This document shows positions 37,801-50,455 of a stretch of DNA of 64,000 bases, in pieces (the stretch's first letter is position 1; each line of letters begins with the position of its first letter). A program made the position numbers and the translations under genes. Under the pieces are notes generated by a model. It was not told where the DNA came from, did not search any database, and was given only the letters and a program-made list of their open reading frames with translations. This DNA comes from Amaranthus tricolor (lineage: Eukaryota; Streptophyta; Magnoliopsida; Caryophyllales; Amaranthaceae): positions 19,727,837 to 19,791,836 of the forward strand of contig NC_080055.1 in the NCBI RefSeq assembly GCF_026212465.1, read 5' to 3'.

Positions 37801-39197
37801 GCTTCTAGGAGTCCACGGGGATTGTTAGAATGGTTTTAGGACCTTGATAGCTAGATCCAAGTACCAAGATTCCATTTCCACTTTAGCCTAGGTCCTGGAT
37901 GCATAGGTTTGGTCTCCACGTGTCGTGCAAGGTGGTCTGGTCACTAGTTTGATGCTGTCAATTTCGCGTTTTTATTTGTCAATTTCGCGCGTAAAGTAGG
38001 TCAAACATGGTTTGTTATGCACGAAATTTGGCACACAACACTATTTGGCATATATTATTGTGTTGAAATGGTTAGACTTGATAATAATAGTCATATGCTA
38101 GAAATTAGAAGTTAAGTTGCGATTTTATGCGTTTTTAAGCGTTTTTGTCCATTTCGCGCGTAAAGTAGGTCAAACATGGTTTGTTATGCACGAAACTTGG
38201 TACACAGCATTATTTGGCATATATTATTGTGTTGAAATGGTTATACTTGATAATAATAGTCATATGCTAGAAATTAGAAGTTAAGTTGCGATTTTATGCG
38301 TTTTTAAGCGTTTTTGTGAATTTCGCGCGTAAAGTACTCAAACATGGTTTTGATGCGAAACCGGGGCTGATTAAGGCCTTGGTTATGCAAGGATTAATGT
38401 TGTGCGTAAGCTTTGATTAATGACACAGTCAAAAACTACAAATGATCATGAAAAGAACACGAAACAACCACAAACACTTAAACATAATTCTGATTTAGCA
38501 AACTGTCGACCAGCCCTCCTTCGGCTCAGCTTCTAGGAGTCCACGGGGATTGTTAGAATGGTTTTAGGACCTTGATATCTAAATCCAAGTACCAAGATTC
38601 CATTTCCACTTTAGCCTAGGTCCTGGATGCATAGGTTTGGTCTCCACGTGTCGTGCAAGGTGGTCTGGTCACTAGTTTGATGCTGTCAATTTCGCGTTTT
38701 TATTTGTCAATTTCGCGCGTAAAGTAGGTCAAACATGGTTTGTTATGCACGAAACTTGGCACACAACACTATTTGGCATATATTATTGTGTTGAAATGGT
38801 TAGACTTGATAATAATAGTCATATGCTAGAAATTAGAAGTTAAGTTGCGATTTTATGCGTTTTTAAGCGTTTTTGTCCATTTCGCGCGTAAAGTAGGTCA
38901 AACATGGTTTGTTATGCACGAAACTTGGTACACAACACTATTTGGCATATATTATTGTGTTGAAATGGTTAGAAATGATAATAATAGTCATATGCTTGAA
39001 ATTAGAAGTTAAGTTGCGATTTTATGCGTTTTTAAGCGTTTTTGTGAATTTCGCGCGTAAAGTACTCAAACATGGTTTTGATGCGAAACCGGGGCTGATT
39101 AAGGCCTTGATTATGCAAGGATTTATGTTATGCGTAAGCTTTGATTAATGACACAGTCAAAAACTACAAATGATCATGAAACGAACACGAAACAACC
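34830..39197 (+). repeat. Trimeric higher-order block of the satellite (2184 bp)
   Basis: Three marked monomers repeat: one with CACGTATCG, one with CTGTCAACC and CAGCATTATT, one with GATTTAGC. The CTGTCAACC variant is at 35591 and 37775, exactly 2184 bp apart. Confidence 0.8.
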
Positions 39198-42109
39198 ACA
39201 AACACTTAAACATAATTCTGATCTAGCAAACTGTCGACCAGCCTTCCTTCGGCTCAGCTTCTAGGAGTCCACGGGGATTGTTAGAATGGTTTTAGGACCT
39301 TGATAGCTAGATCCAAGTACCAAAATTCCATTTCCACTTTAGCCTAGGTCCTGGATGCATAGGTTTGGTCTCCACGTGTCGTGCAAGGTGGTCTGGTCAC
39401 TAGTTTGATGCTGTCAATTTCGCGTTTTTATTTGTCAATTTCGCGCGTAAAGTAGGTCAAACATGGTTTGTTATGCACGAAATTTGGCACACAACACTAT
39501 TTGGCATATATTATTGTGTTGAAATGGTTAGACTTGATAATAATAGTCATATGCTAGAAATTAGAAGTTAAGTTGCGATTTTATGCGTTTTTAAGCGTTT
39601 TTGTCCATTTCGCGCGTAAAGTAGGTCAAACATGGTTTGTTATGCACGAAACTAGGTACACAACACTATTTGGCATATATTATTGTGTTGAAATGGTTAG
39701 AATTGATAATAATAGTCATATGCTAGAAATTAGAAGTTAAGTTGCGATTTTATGCGTTTTTAAGCGTTTTTGTGAATTTCGCGCGTAAAGTACTCAAACA
39801 TGGTTTTGATGCGAAACCGGGGCTGATTAAGGCCTTGGTTATGCAAGGATTAATGTTGTGCGTAAGCTTTGATTAATGACACAGTCAAAAACTACAAATG
39901 ATCATGAAAAGAACACGAAACAACCACAAACACTTAAACATAATTCTGATTTAGCAAACTGTCGACCAGCCCTCCTTCGGCTCAGCTTCTAGGAGTCCAC
40001 GGGGATTGTTAGAATGGTTTTAGGACCTTGATATCTAGATCCAAGTACCAAGATTCCATTTCCACTTTAGCCTAGGTCCTGGATGCATAGGTTTGGTCTC
40101 CACGTGTCGTGCAAGGTGGTCTGGTCACTAGTTTGATGCTGTCAATTTCGCGTTTTTATTTGTCAATTTCGCGCGTAAAGTAGGTCAAACATGGTTTGTT
40201 ATGCACGAAACTTGGCACACAACACTATTTGGCATATATTATTGTGTTGAAATGGTTAGACTTGATAATAATAGTCATATGCTAGAAATTAGAAGTTAAG
40301 TTGCGATTTTATGCGTTTTTAAGCGTTTTTGTCCATTTCGCGCGTAAAGTAGGTCAAACATGGTTTGTTATGCACGAAACTTGGTACACAACACTATTTG
40401 GCATATATTATTGTGTTGAAATGGTTAGAAATGATAATAATAGTCATATGCTAGAAATTAGAAGTTAAGTTGCGATTTTATGCGTTTTTAAGCGTTTTTG
40501 TGAATTTCGCGCGTAAAGTACTCAAACATGGTTTTGATGCGAAACCGGGGCTGATTAAGGCCTTGATTATGCAAGGATTTATGTTATGCGTAAGCTTTGA
40601 TTAATGACACAGTCAAAAACTACAAATGATCATGAAACGAACACGAAACAACCACAAACACTTAAACATAATTCTGATCTAGCAAACTGTCGACCAGCCT
40701 TCCTTCGGCTCAGCTTCTAGGAGTCCACGGGGATTGTTAGAATGGTTTTAGGACCTTGATAGCTAGATCCAAGTACCAAGATTCCATTTCCACTTTAGCC
40801 TAGGTCCTGGATGCATAGGTTTGGTCTCCACGTGTCGTGCAAGGTGGTCTGGTCACTAGTTTGATGCTGTCAATTTCGCGTTTTTATTTGTCAATTTCGC
40901 GCGTAAAGTAGGTCAAACATGGTTTGTTATGCACGAAACTTGGCACACAACACTATTTGGCATATATTATTGTGTTGAAATGGTTAGACTTGATAATAAT
41001 AGTCATATGCTAGAAATTAGAAGTTAAGTTGCGATTTTATGCGTTTTTAAGCGTTTTTGTCCATTTCGCGCGTAAAGTAGGTCAAACATGGTTTGTTATG
41101 CACGAAACTTGGTACACAGCACTATTTGGCATATATTATTGTGTTGAAATGGTTATACTTGATAATAATAGTCATATGCTAGAAATTAGAAGTTAAGTTG
41201 CGATTTTATGCGTTTTTAAGCGTTTTTGTGAATTTCGCGCGTAAAGTACTCAAACATGGTTTTGATGCGAAACCGGGGCTGATTAAGGCCTTGATTATGC
41301 AAGGATTAATGTTGTGCGTAAGCTTTGATTAATGACACAGTCAAAAACTACAAATGATCATGAAACGAACACGAAACAACCACAAACACTTAAACATAAT
41401 TCTGATCTAGCAAACTGTCGACCAGCCTTCCTTCGGCTCAGCTTCTAGGAGTCCACGGGGATTGTTAGAATGGTTTTAGGACCTTGATAGCTAGATCCAA
41501 GTACCAAGATTCCATTTCCACTTTAGCCTAGGTCCTGGATGCATAGGTTTGGTCTCCACGTGTCGTGCAAGGTGGTCTGGTCACTAGTTTGATGCTGTCA
41601 ATTTCGCGTTTTTATTTGTCAATTTCGCGCGTAAAGTAGGTCAAACATGGTTTTTTATGCACGAAACTTGGCACACAACACTATTTGGCATATATTATTG
41701 TGTTGAAATGGTTAAACTTGATAATAATAGTCATATGCTAGAAATTAGAAGTTAAGTTGCGATTTTATGCGTTTTTAAGCGTTTTTGTCCATTTTGCGCG
41801 TAAAGTAGGTCAAACATGGTTTGTTATGCACGAAACTTGGTACACAGCACTATTTGGCATATATTATTGTGTTGAAATGGTTAGAATTGATAATAATAGT
41901 CATATGCTAGAAAGTAGAAGTTAAGTTGCGATTTTATGCATTTTTAAGCGTTTTTGTGAATTTCGCGCGTAAAGTACTCAAACATGGTTTTGATGCGAAA
42001 CCGGGGCTGATTAAGGCCTTGGTTATGCAAGGATTAATGTTGTGCGTAAGCTTTGATTAATGACACAGTCAAAAACTACAAATGATCATGAAAAGAACAC
42101 GAAACAACC

Positions 42110-45100
42110 ACAAACACTTAAACATAATTCTGATGTAGCAAACTGTCGACCAGCCCTCCTTCGGCTCAGCTTCTAGGAGTCCACGGGGATTGTTAGAATG
42201 GTTTTAGGACCTTGATAGCTAGATCCATGTACCAAGATTCCATTTCCACTTTAGCCTAGGTCCTGGATGCATAGGTTTGGTCTCCACGTGTCGTGCAAGG
42301 TGGTCTGGTCACTAGTTTGATGCTGTCAATTTCGCGTTTTTATTTGTCAATTTCGCGCGTAAAGTAGGTCAAACATGGTTTGTTATGCACGAAACTTGGC
42401 ACACAACACTATTTGGCATATATTATTGTGTTGAAATGGTTAGACTTGATAATAATAGTCATATGCTAGAAATTACAAGTTAAGTTGCGATTTTATGCGT
42501 TTTTAAGCGTTTTTGTCCATTTCGCGCGTAAAGTAGGTCAAACATGGTTTGTTATGCACGAAACTTGGTACACAACACTATTTGGCATATATTATTGTGT
42601 TGAAATGGTTAGAATTGATAATAATAGTCATATGCTAGAAATTAGAAGTTAAGTTGCGATTTTATGCGTTTTTAAGCGTTTTTGTGAATTTCGCGCGTAA
42701 AGTACTCAAACATGGTTTTGATGCGAAACCGGGGCTGATTAAGGCCTTGGTTATGCAAGGATTAATGTTGTGCGTAAGCTTTGATTAATGACACAGTCAA
42801 AAACTACAAATGATCATGAAAAGAACACGAAACAACCACAAACACTTAAACATAATTCTGATGTAGCAAACTGTCGACCAGCCCTCCTTCGGCTCAGCTT
42901 CTAGGAGTCCACGGGGATTTTTAGAATGGTTTTAGGACCTTGATAGCTAGATCCAAGTACCAAGATTCCATTTCCACTTTAGCCTAGGTCCTGGATGCAT
43001 AGGTTTGGTCTCCACGTGTCGTGCAAGGTGGTCTGGTCACTAGTTTGATGCTGTCAATTTCGCGTTTTTATTTGTCAATTTCGCGCGTAAAGTAGGTCAA
43101 ACATGGTTTGTTATGCACGAAACTTGGCACACAACACTATTTGGCATATATTATTGTGTTGAAATGGTTAGACTTGATAATAATAGTCATATGCTAGAAA
43201 TTAGAAGTTAAGTTGCGATTTTATGCGTTTTTAAGCGTTTTTGTCCATTTCGCGCGTAAAGTAGGTCAAACATGGTTTGTTATGCACGAAACTTGGTACA
43301 CAGCACTATTTGGCATATATTATTGTGTTGAAATGGTTATACTTGATAATAATAGTCATATGCTAGAAATTAGAAGTTAAGTTGCGATTTTATGCGTTTT
43401 TATGCGTTTTTGTGAATTTCGCGAGTAAAGTACTCAAACATGGTTTTGATGCGAAACCGGGGCTGATTAAGGCCTTGATTATGCAAGGATTAATGTTGTG
43501 CGTAAGCTTTGATTAATGACACAGTCAAAAACTACAAATGATCATGAAACGAACACGAAACAACCACAAACACTTAAACATAATTCTGATCTAGCAAACT
43601 GTCGACCAGCCTTCCTTCGGCTCAGCTTCTAGGAGTCCACGGGGATTGTTAGAATGGTTTTAGGACCTTGATAGCTAGATCCAAGTACCAAGATTCCATT
43701 TCCACTTTAGCCTAGGTCCTGGATGCATAGGTTTGGTCTCCACGTATCGTGCAAGGTGGTCTGGTCACTAGTTTGATGCTGTCAATTTCGCGTTTTTATT
43801 TGTCAATTTCGCGCGTAAAGTAGGTCAAACATGGTTTGTTATGCACGAAACTTGGCACACAACACTATTTGGCATATATTATTGTGTTCAAATGGTTAGA
43901 CTTGATAATAATAGTCATATGCTAGAAATTAGAAGTTAAGTTGCGATTTTATGCGTTTTTAAGCGTTTTTGTCCATTTCGCGCGTAAAGTAGGTCAAACA
44001 TGGTTTGTTATGCACGAAACTTGGTACACAACACTATTTGGCATATATTATTGTGTTGAAATGGTTAGAATTGATAATAATAGTCATATGCTAGAAATTA
44101 GAAGTTAAGTTGCGATTTTATGCGTTTTTAAGCGTTTTTGTGAATTTCGCGCGTAAAGTACTCAAACATGGTTTTGATGCGAAACCGGGGCTGATTAAGG
44201 CCTTGGTTATGCAAGGATTAATGTTGTGCATAAGCTTTGATTAATGACACAGTCAAAAACTACAAATGATCATGAAAAGAACACGAAACAACCACAAACA
44301 CTTAAACATAATTCTGATCTAGCAAACTGTCAACCAGCCCTCCTTCGGCTCAGCTTCTAGGAGTCCACGGGGATTGTTAGAATGGTTTTAGGACCTTGAT
44401 AGCTAGATCCAAGTACCAAGATTCCATTTCCACTTTAGCCTAGGTCCTGGATGCATAGGTTTGGTCTCCACGTGTCGTGCAAGGTGGTCTGGTCACTAGT
44501 TTGATGCTGTCAATTTCCCGTTTTTATTTGTCAATTTCGCGCGTAAAGTAGGTCAAACATGGTTTGTTATGCACGAAATTTGGCACACAACACTATTTGG
44601 CATATATTATTGTGTTGAAATGGTTAGACTTGATAATAATAGTCATATGCTAGAAATTAGAAGTTAAGTTGCGATTTTATGCGTTTTTAAGCGTTTTTGT
44701 CCATTTCGCGCGTAAAGTAGGTCAAACATGGTTTGTTATGCACGAAACTTGGTACACAGCATTATTTGGCATATATTATTGTGTTGAAATGGTTATACTT
44801 GATAATAATAGTCATATGCTAGAAATTAGAAGTTAAGTTGCGATTTTATGCGTTTTTAAGCGTTTTTGTGAATTTCGCGCGTAAAGTACTCAAACATGGT
44901 TTTGATGCGAAACCGGGGCTGATTAAGGCCTTGGTTATGCAAGGATTAATGTTGTGCGTAAGCTTTGATTAATGACACAGTCAAAAACTACAAATGATCA
45001 TGAAAAGAACACGAAACAACCACAAACACTTAAACATAATTCTGATTTAGCAAACTGTCGACCAGCCCTCCTTCGGCTCAGCTTCTAGGAGTCCACGGGG

Positions 45101-48100
45101 ATTGTTAGAATGGTTTTAGGACCTTGATATCTAGATCCAAGTACCAAGATTCCATTTCCACTTTAGCCTAGGTCCTGGATGCATAGGTTTGGTCTCCACG
45201 TGTCGTGCAAGGTGGTCTGGTCACTAGTTTGATGCTGTCAATTTCGCGTTTTTATTTGTCAATTTCGCGCGTAAAGTAGGTCAAACATGGTTTGTTATGC
45301 ACGAAACTTGGCACACAACACTATTTGGCATATATTATTGTGTTCAAATGGTTAGACTTGATAATAATAGTCATATGCTAGAAATTAGAAGTTAAGTTGC
45401 GATTTTATGCGTTTTTAAGCGTTTTTGTCCATTTCGCGCGTAAAGTAGGTCAAACATGGTTTGTTATGCACGAAACTTGGTACACAACACTATTTGGCAT
45501 ATATTATTGTGTTGAAATGGTTAGAAATGATAATAATAGTCATATGCTTGAAATTAGAAGTTAAGTTGCGATTTTATGCGTTTTTAAGCGTTTTTGTGAA
45601 TTTCGCGCGTAAAGTACTCAAACATGGTTTTGATGCGAAACCGGGGCTGATTAAGGCCTTGATTATGCAAGGATTTATGTTATGCGTAAGCTTTGATTAA
45701 TGACACAGTCAAAAACTACAAATGATCATGAAACGAACACGAAACAACCACAAACACTTAAACATAATTCTGATCTAGCAAACTGTCGACCAGCCTTCCT
45801 TCGGCTCAGCTTCTAGGAGTCCACGGGGATTGTTAGAATGGTTTTAGGACCTTGATAGCTAGATCCAAGTACCAAAATTCCATTTCCACTTTAGCCTAGG
45901 TCCTGGATGCATAGGTTTGGTCTCCACGTGTCGTGCAAGGTGGTCTGGTCACTAGTTTGATGCTGTCAATTTCGCGTTTTTATTTGTCAATTTCGCGCGT
46001 AAAGTAGGTCAAACATGGTTTGTTATGCACGAAACTTGGCACACAACACTATTTGGCATATATTATTGTGTTGAAATGGTTAAACTTGATAATAATAGTC
46101 ATATGCTAGAAATTAGAAGTTAAGTTGCGATTTTATGCGTTTTTAAGCGTTTTTGTCCATTTTGCGCGTAAAGTAGGTCAAACATGGTTTGTTATGCACG
46201 AAACTTGGTACACAGCACTATTTGGCATATATTATTGTGTTGAAATGGTTAGAATTGATAATAATAGTCATATGCTAGAAATTAGAAGTTAAGTTGCGAT
46301 TTTATGCATTTTTAAGCGTTTTTGTGAATTTCGCGCGTAAAGTACTCAAACATGGTTTTGATGCGAAACCGGGGCTGATTAAGGCCTTGGTTATGCAAGG
46401 ATTAATGTTGTGCGTAAGCTTTGATTAATGACACAGTCAAAAACTACAAATGATCATGAAAAGAACACGAAACAACCACAAACACTTAAACATAATTCTG
46501 ATGTAGCAAACTGTCGACCAGCCCTCCTTCGGCTCAGCTTCTAGGAGTCCACGGGGATTGTTAGAATGGTTTTAGGACCTTGATAGCTAGATCCATGTAC
46601 CAAGATTCCATTTCCACTTTAGCCTAGGTCCTGGATGCATAGGTTTGGTCTCCACGTGTCGTGCAAGGTGGTCTGGTCACTAGTTTGATGCTGTCAATTT
46701 CGCGTTTTTATTTGTCAATTTCGCGCGTAAAGTAGGTCAAACATGGTTTGTTATGCACGAAACTTGGCACACAACACTATTTGGCATATATTATTGTGTT
46801 GAAATGGTTAGACTTGATAATAATAGTCATATGCTAGAAATTACAAGTTAAGTTGCGATTTTATGCGTTTTTAAGCGTTTTTGTCCATTTCGCGCGTAAA
46901 GTAGGTCAAACATGGTTTGTTATGCACGAAACTTGGTACACAACACTATTTGGCATATATTATTGTGTTGAAATGGTTAGAATTGATAATAATAGTCATA
47001 TGCTAGAAATTAGAAGTTAAGTTGCGATTTTATGCGTTTTTAAGCGTTTTTGTGAATTTCGCGCGTAAAGTACTCAAACATGGTTTTGATGCGAAACCGG
47101 GGCTGATTAAGGCCTTGGTTATGCAAGGATTAATGTTGTGCGTAAGCTTTGATTAATGACACAGTCAAAAACTACAAATGATCATGAAAAGAACACGAAA
47201 CAACCACAAACACTTAAACATAATTCTGATGTAGCAAACTGTCGACCAGCCCTCCTTCGGCTCAGCTTCTAGGAGTCCACGGGGATTGTTAGAATGGTTT
47301 TAGGACCTTGATAGCTAGATCCAAGTACCAAGATTCCATTTCCACTTTAGCCTAGGTCCTGGATGCATAGGTTTGGTCTCCACGTGTCGTGCAAGGTGGT
47401 CTGGTCAGTAGTTTGATGCTGTCAATTTCGCGTTTTTATTTGTCAATTTCGCGCGTAAAGTAGGTCAAACATGGTTTGTTATGCACGAAACTTGGCACAC
47501 AACACTATTTGGCATATATTATTGTGTTGAAATGGTTAGACTTGATAATAATAGTCATATGCTAGAAATTAGAAGTTAAGTTGCGATTTTATGCGTTTTT
47601 AAGCGTTTTTGTCCATTTCGCGCGTAAAGTAGGTCAAACATGGTTTGTTATGCACGAAACTTGGTACACAGCACTATTTGGCATATATTATTGTGTTGAA
47701 ATGGTTATACTTGATAATAATAGTCATATGCTAGAAATTAGAAGTTAAGTTGCGATTTTATGCGTTTTTATGCGTTTTTGTGAATTTCGCGAGTAAAGTA
47801 CTCAAACATGGTTTTGATGCGAAACCGGGGCTGATTAAGGCCTTGATTATGCAAGGATTAATGTTGTGCGTAAGCTTTGATTAATGACACAGTCAAAAAC
47901 TACAAATGATCATGAAACGAACACGAAACAACCACAAACACTTAAACATAATTCTGATCTAGCAAACTGTCGACCAGCCTTCCTTCGGCTCAGCTTCTAG
48001 GAGTCCACGGGGATTGTTAGAATGGTTTTAGGACCTTGATAGCTAGATCCAAGTACCAAGATTCCATTTCCACTTTAGCCTAGGTCCTGGATGCATAGGT

Positions 48101-48661
48101 TTGGTCTCCACGTATCGTGCAAGGTGGTCTGGTCACTAGTTTGATGCTGTCAATTTCGCGTTTTTATTTGTCAATTTCGCGCGTAAAGTAGGTCAAACAT
48201 GGTTTGTTATGCACGAAACTTGGCACACAACACTATTTGGCATATATTATTGTGTTGAAATGGTTAGACTTGATAATAATAGTCATATGCTAGAAATTAG
48301 AAGTTAAGTTGCGATTTTATGCGTTTTTAAGCGTTTTTGTCCATTTCGCGCGTAAAGTAGGTCAAACATGGTTTGTTATGCACGAAACTTGGTACACAAC
48401 ACTATTTGGCATATATTATTGTGTTGAAATGGTTAGAATTGATAATAATAGTCATATGCTAGAAATTAGAAGTTAAGTTGCGATTTTATGCGTTTTTAAG
48501 CGTTTTTGTGAATTTCGCGCGTAAAGTACTCAAACATGGTTTTGATGCGAAACCGGGGCTGATTAAGGCCTTGGTTATGCAAGGATTAATGTTGTGCATA
48601 AGCTTTGATTAATGACACAGTCAAAAACTACAAATGATCATGAAAAGAACACGAAACAACC
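42110..48661 (+). repeat. Hexameric higher-order block of the satellite (4368 bp)
   Basis: Six marked monomers (CCATGTACC; plain with GATGTAGC; CACGTATCG; CTGTCAACC; GATATCTAG; CCAAAATTCC) run from 42110 to 46477, and the order restarts at 46478. CTGTCAACC at 44327 and 48695 and the rare TTTCGCGAGTAAAG near 43418 and 47786 are both exactly 4368 bp apart. Confidence 0.85.
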
Positions 48662-50455
48662 ACAAACACTTAAACATAATTCTGATCTAGCAAACTGTCA
48701 ACCAGCCCTCCTTCGGCTCAGCTTCTAGGAGTCCACGGGGATTGTTAGAATGGTTTTAGGACCTTGATAGCTAGATCCAAGTACCAAGATTCCATTTCCA
48801 CTTTAGCCTAGGTCCTGGATGCATAGGTTTGGTCTCCACGTGTCGTGCAAGGTGGTCTGGTCACTAGTTTGATGCTGTCAATTTCGCGTTTTTATTTGTC
48901 AATTTCGCGCGTAAAGTAGGTCAAACATGGTTTGTTATGCACGAAATTTGGCACACAACACTATTTGGCATATATTATTGTGTTGAAATGGTTAGACTTG
49001 ATAATAATAGTCATATGCTAGAAATTAGAAGTTAAGTTGCGATTTTATGCGTTTTTAAGCGTTTTTGTCCATTTCGCGCGTAAAGTAGGTCAAACATGGT
49101 TTGTTATGCACGAAACTTGGTACACAGCATTATTTGGCATATATTATTGTGTTGAAATGGTTATACTTGATAATAATAGTCATATGCTAGAAATTAGAAG
49201 TTAAGTTGCGATTTTATGCGTTTTTAAGCGTTTTTGTGAATTTTGCGCGTAAAGTAGGTCAAACATGGTTTGTTATGCACGAAACTTGGTACACAGCACT
49301 ATTTGGCATATATTATTGTGTTGAAATGGTTAGAATTGATAATAATAGTCATATGCTAGAAATTAGAAGTTAAGTTGCGATTTTATGCATTTTTAAGCGT
49401 TTTTGTGAATTTCGCGCGTAAAGTACTCAAACATGGTTTTGATGCGAAACCGGGGCTGATTAAGGCCTTGGTTATGCAAGGATTAATGTTGTGCGTAAGC
49501 TTTGATTAATGACACAGTCAAAAACTACAAATGATCATGAAAAGAACACGAAACAACCACAAACACTTAAACATAATTCTGATGTAGCAAACTGTCGACC
49601 AGCCCTCCTTCGGCTCAGCTTCTAGGAGTCCACGGGGATTGTTAGAATGGTTTTAGGACCTTGATAGCTAGATCCATGTACCAAGATTCCATTTCCACTT
49701 TAGCCTAGGTCCTGGATGCATAGGTTTGGTCTCCACGTGTCGTGCAAGGTGGTCTGGTCACTAGTTTGATGCTGTCAATTTCGCGTTTTTATTTGTCAAT
49801 TTCGCGCGTAAAGTAGGTCAAACATGGTTTGTTATGCACGAAATTTGGCACACAACACTATTTGGCATATATTATTGTGTTGAAATGGTTAGACTTGATA
49901 ATAATAGTCATATGCTAGAAATTAGAAGTTAAGTTGCGATTTTATGCGTTTTTAAGCGTTTTTGTCCATTTCGCGCGTAAAGTAGGTCAAACATGGTTTG
50001 TTATGCACGAAACTTGGTACACAGCATTATTTGGCATATATTATTGTGTTGAAATGGTTATACTTGATAATAATAGTCATATGCTAGAAATTAGAAGTTA
50101 AGTTGCGATTTTATGCGTTTTTAAGCGTTTTTGTGAATTTTGCGCGTAAAGTAGGTCAAACATGGTTTGTTATGCACGAAACTTGGTACACAGCACTATT
50201 TGGCATATATTATTGTGTTGAAATGGTTAGAATTGATAATAATAGTCATATGCTAGAAATTAGAAGTTAAGTTGCGATTTTATGCATTTTTAAGCGTTTT
50301 TGTGAATTTCGCGCGTAAAGTACTCAAACATGGTTTTGATGCGAAACCGGGGCTGATTAAGGCCTTGGTTATGCAAGGATTAATGTTGTGCGTAAGCTTT
50401 GATTAATGACACAGTCAAAAACTACAAATGATCATGAAAAGAACACGAAACAACC
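48662..50455 (+). repeat. Two adjacent 897-bp chimeric satellite monomers
   Basis: Marker steps 48662-49559 and 49559-50456 are both 897 bp. In each the extra subrepeat starts with a GTGAATTTTGCGCGTAAAG junction and carries ACAGCACTATTT and GCATTTTTAAGC, variants otherwise found in the second subrepeat of other monomers (33058, 41793 and 46160 regions). The second unit is a tandem copy of this fusion. Confidence 0.85.
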
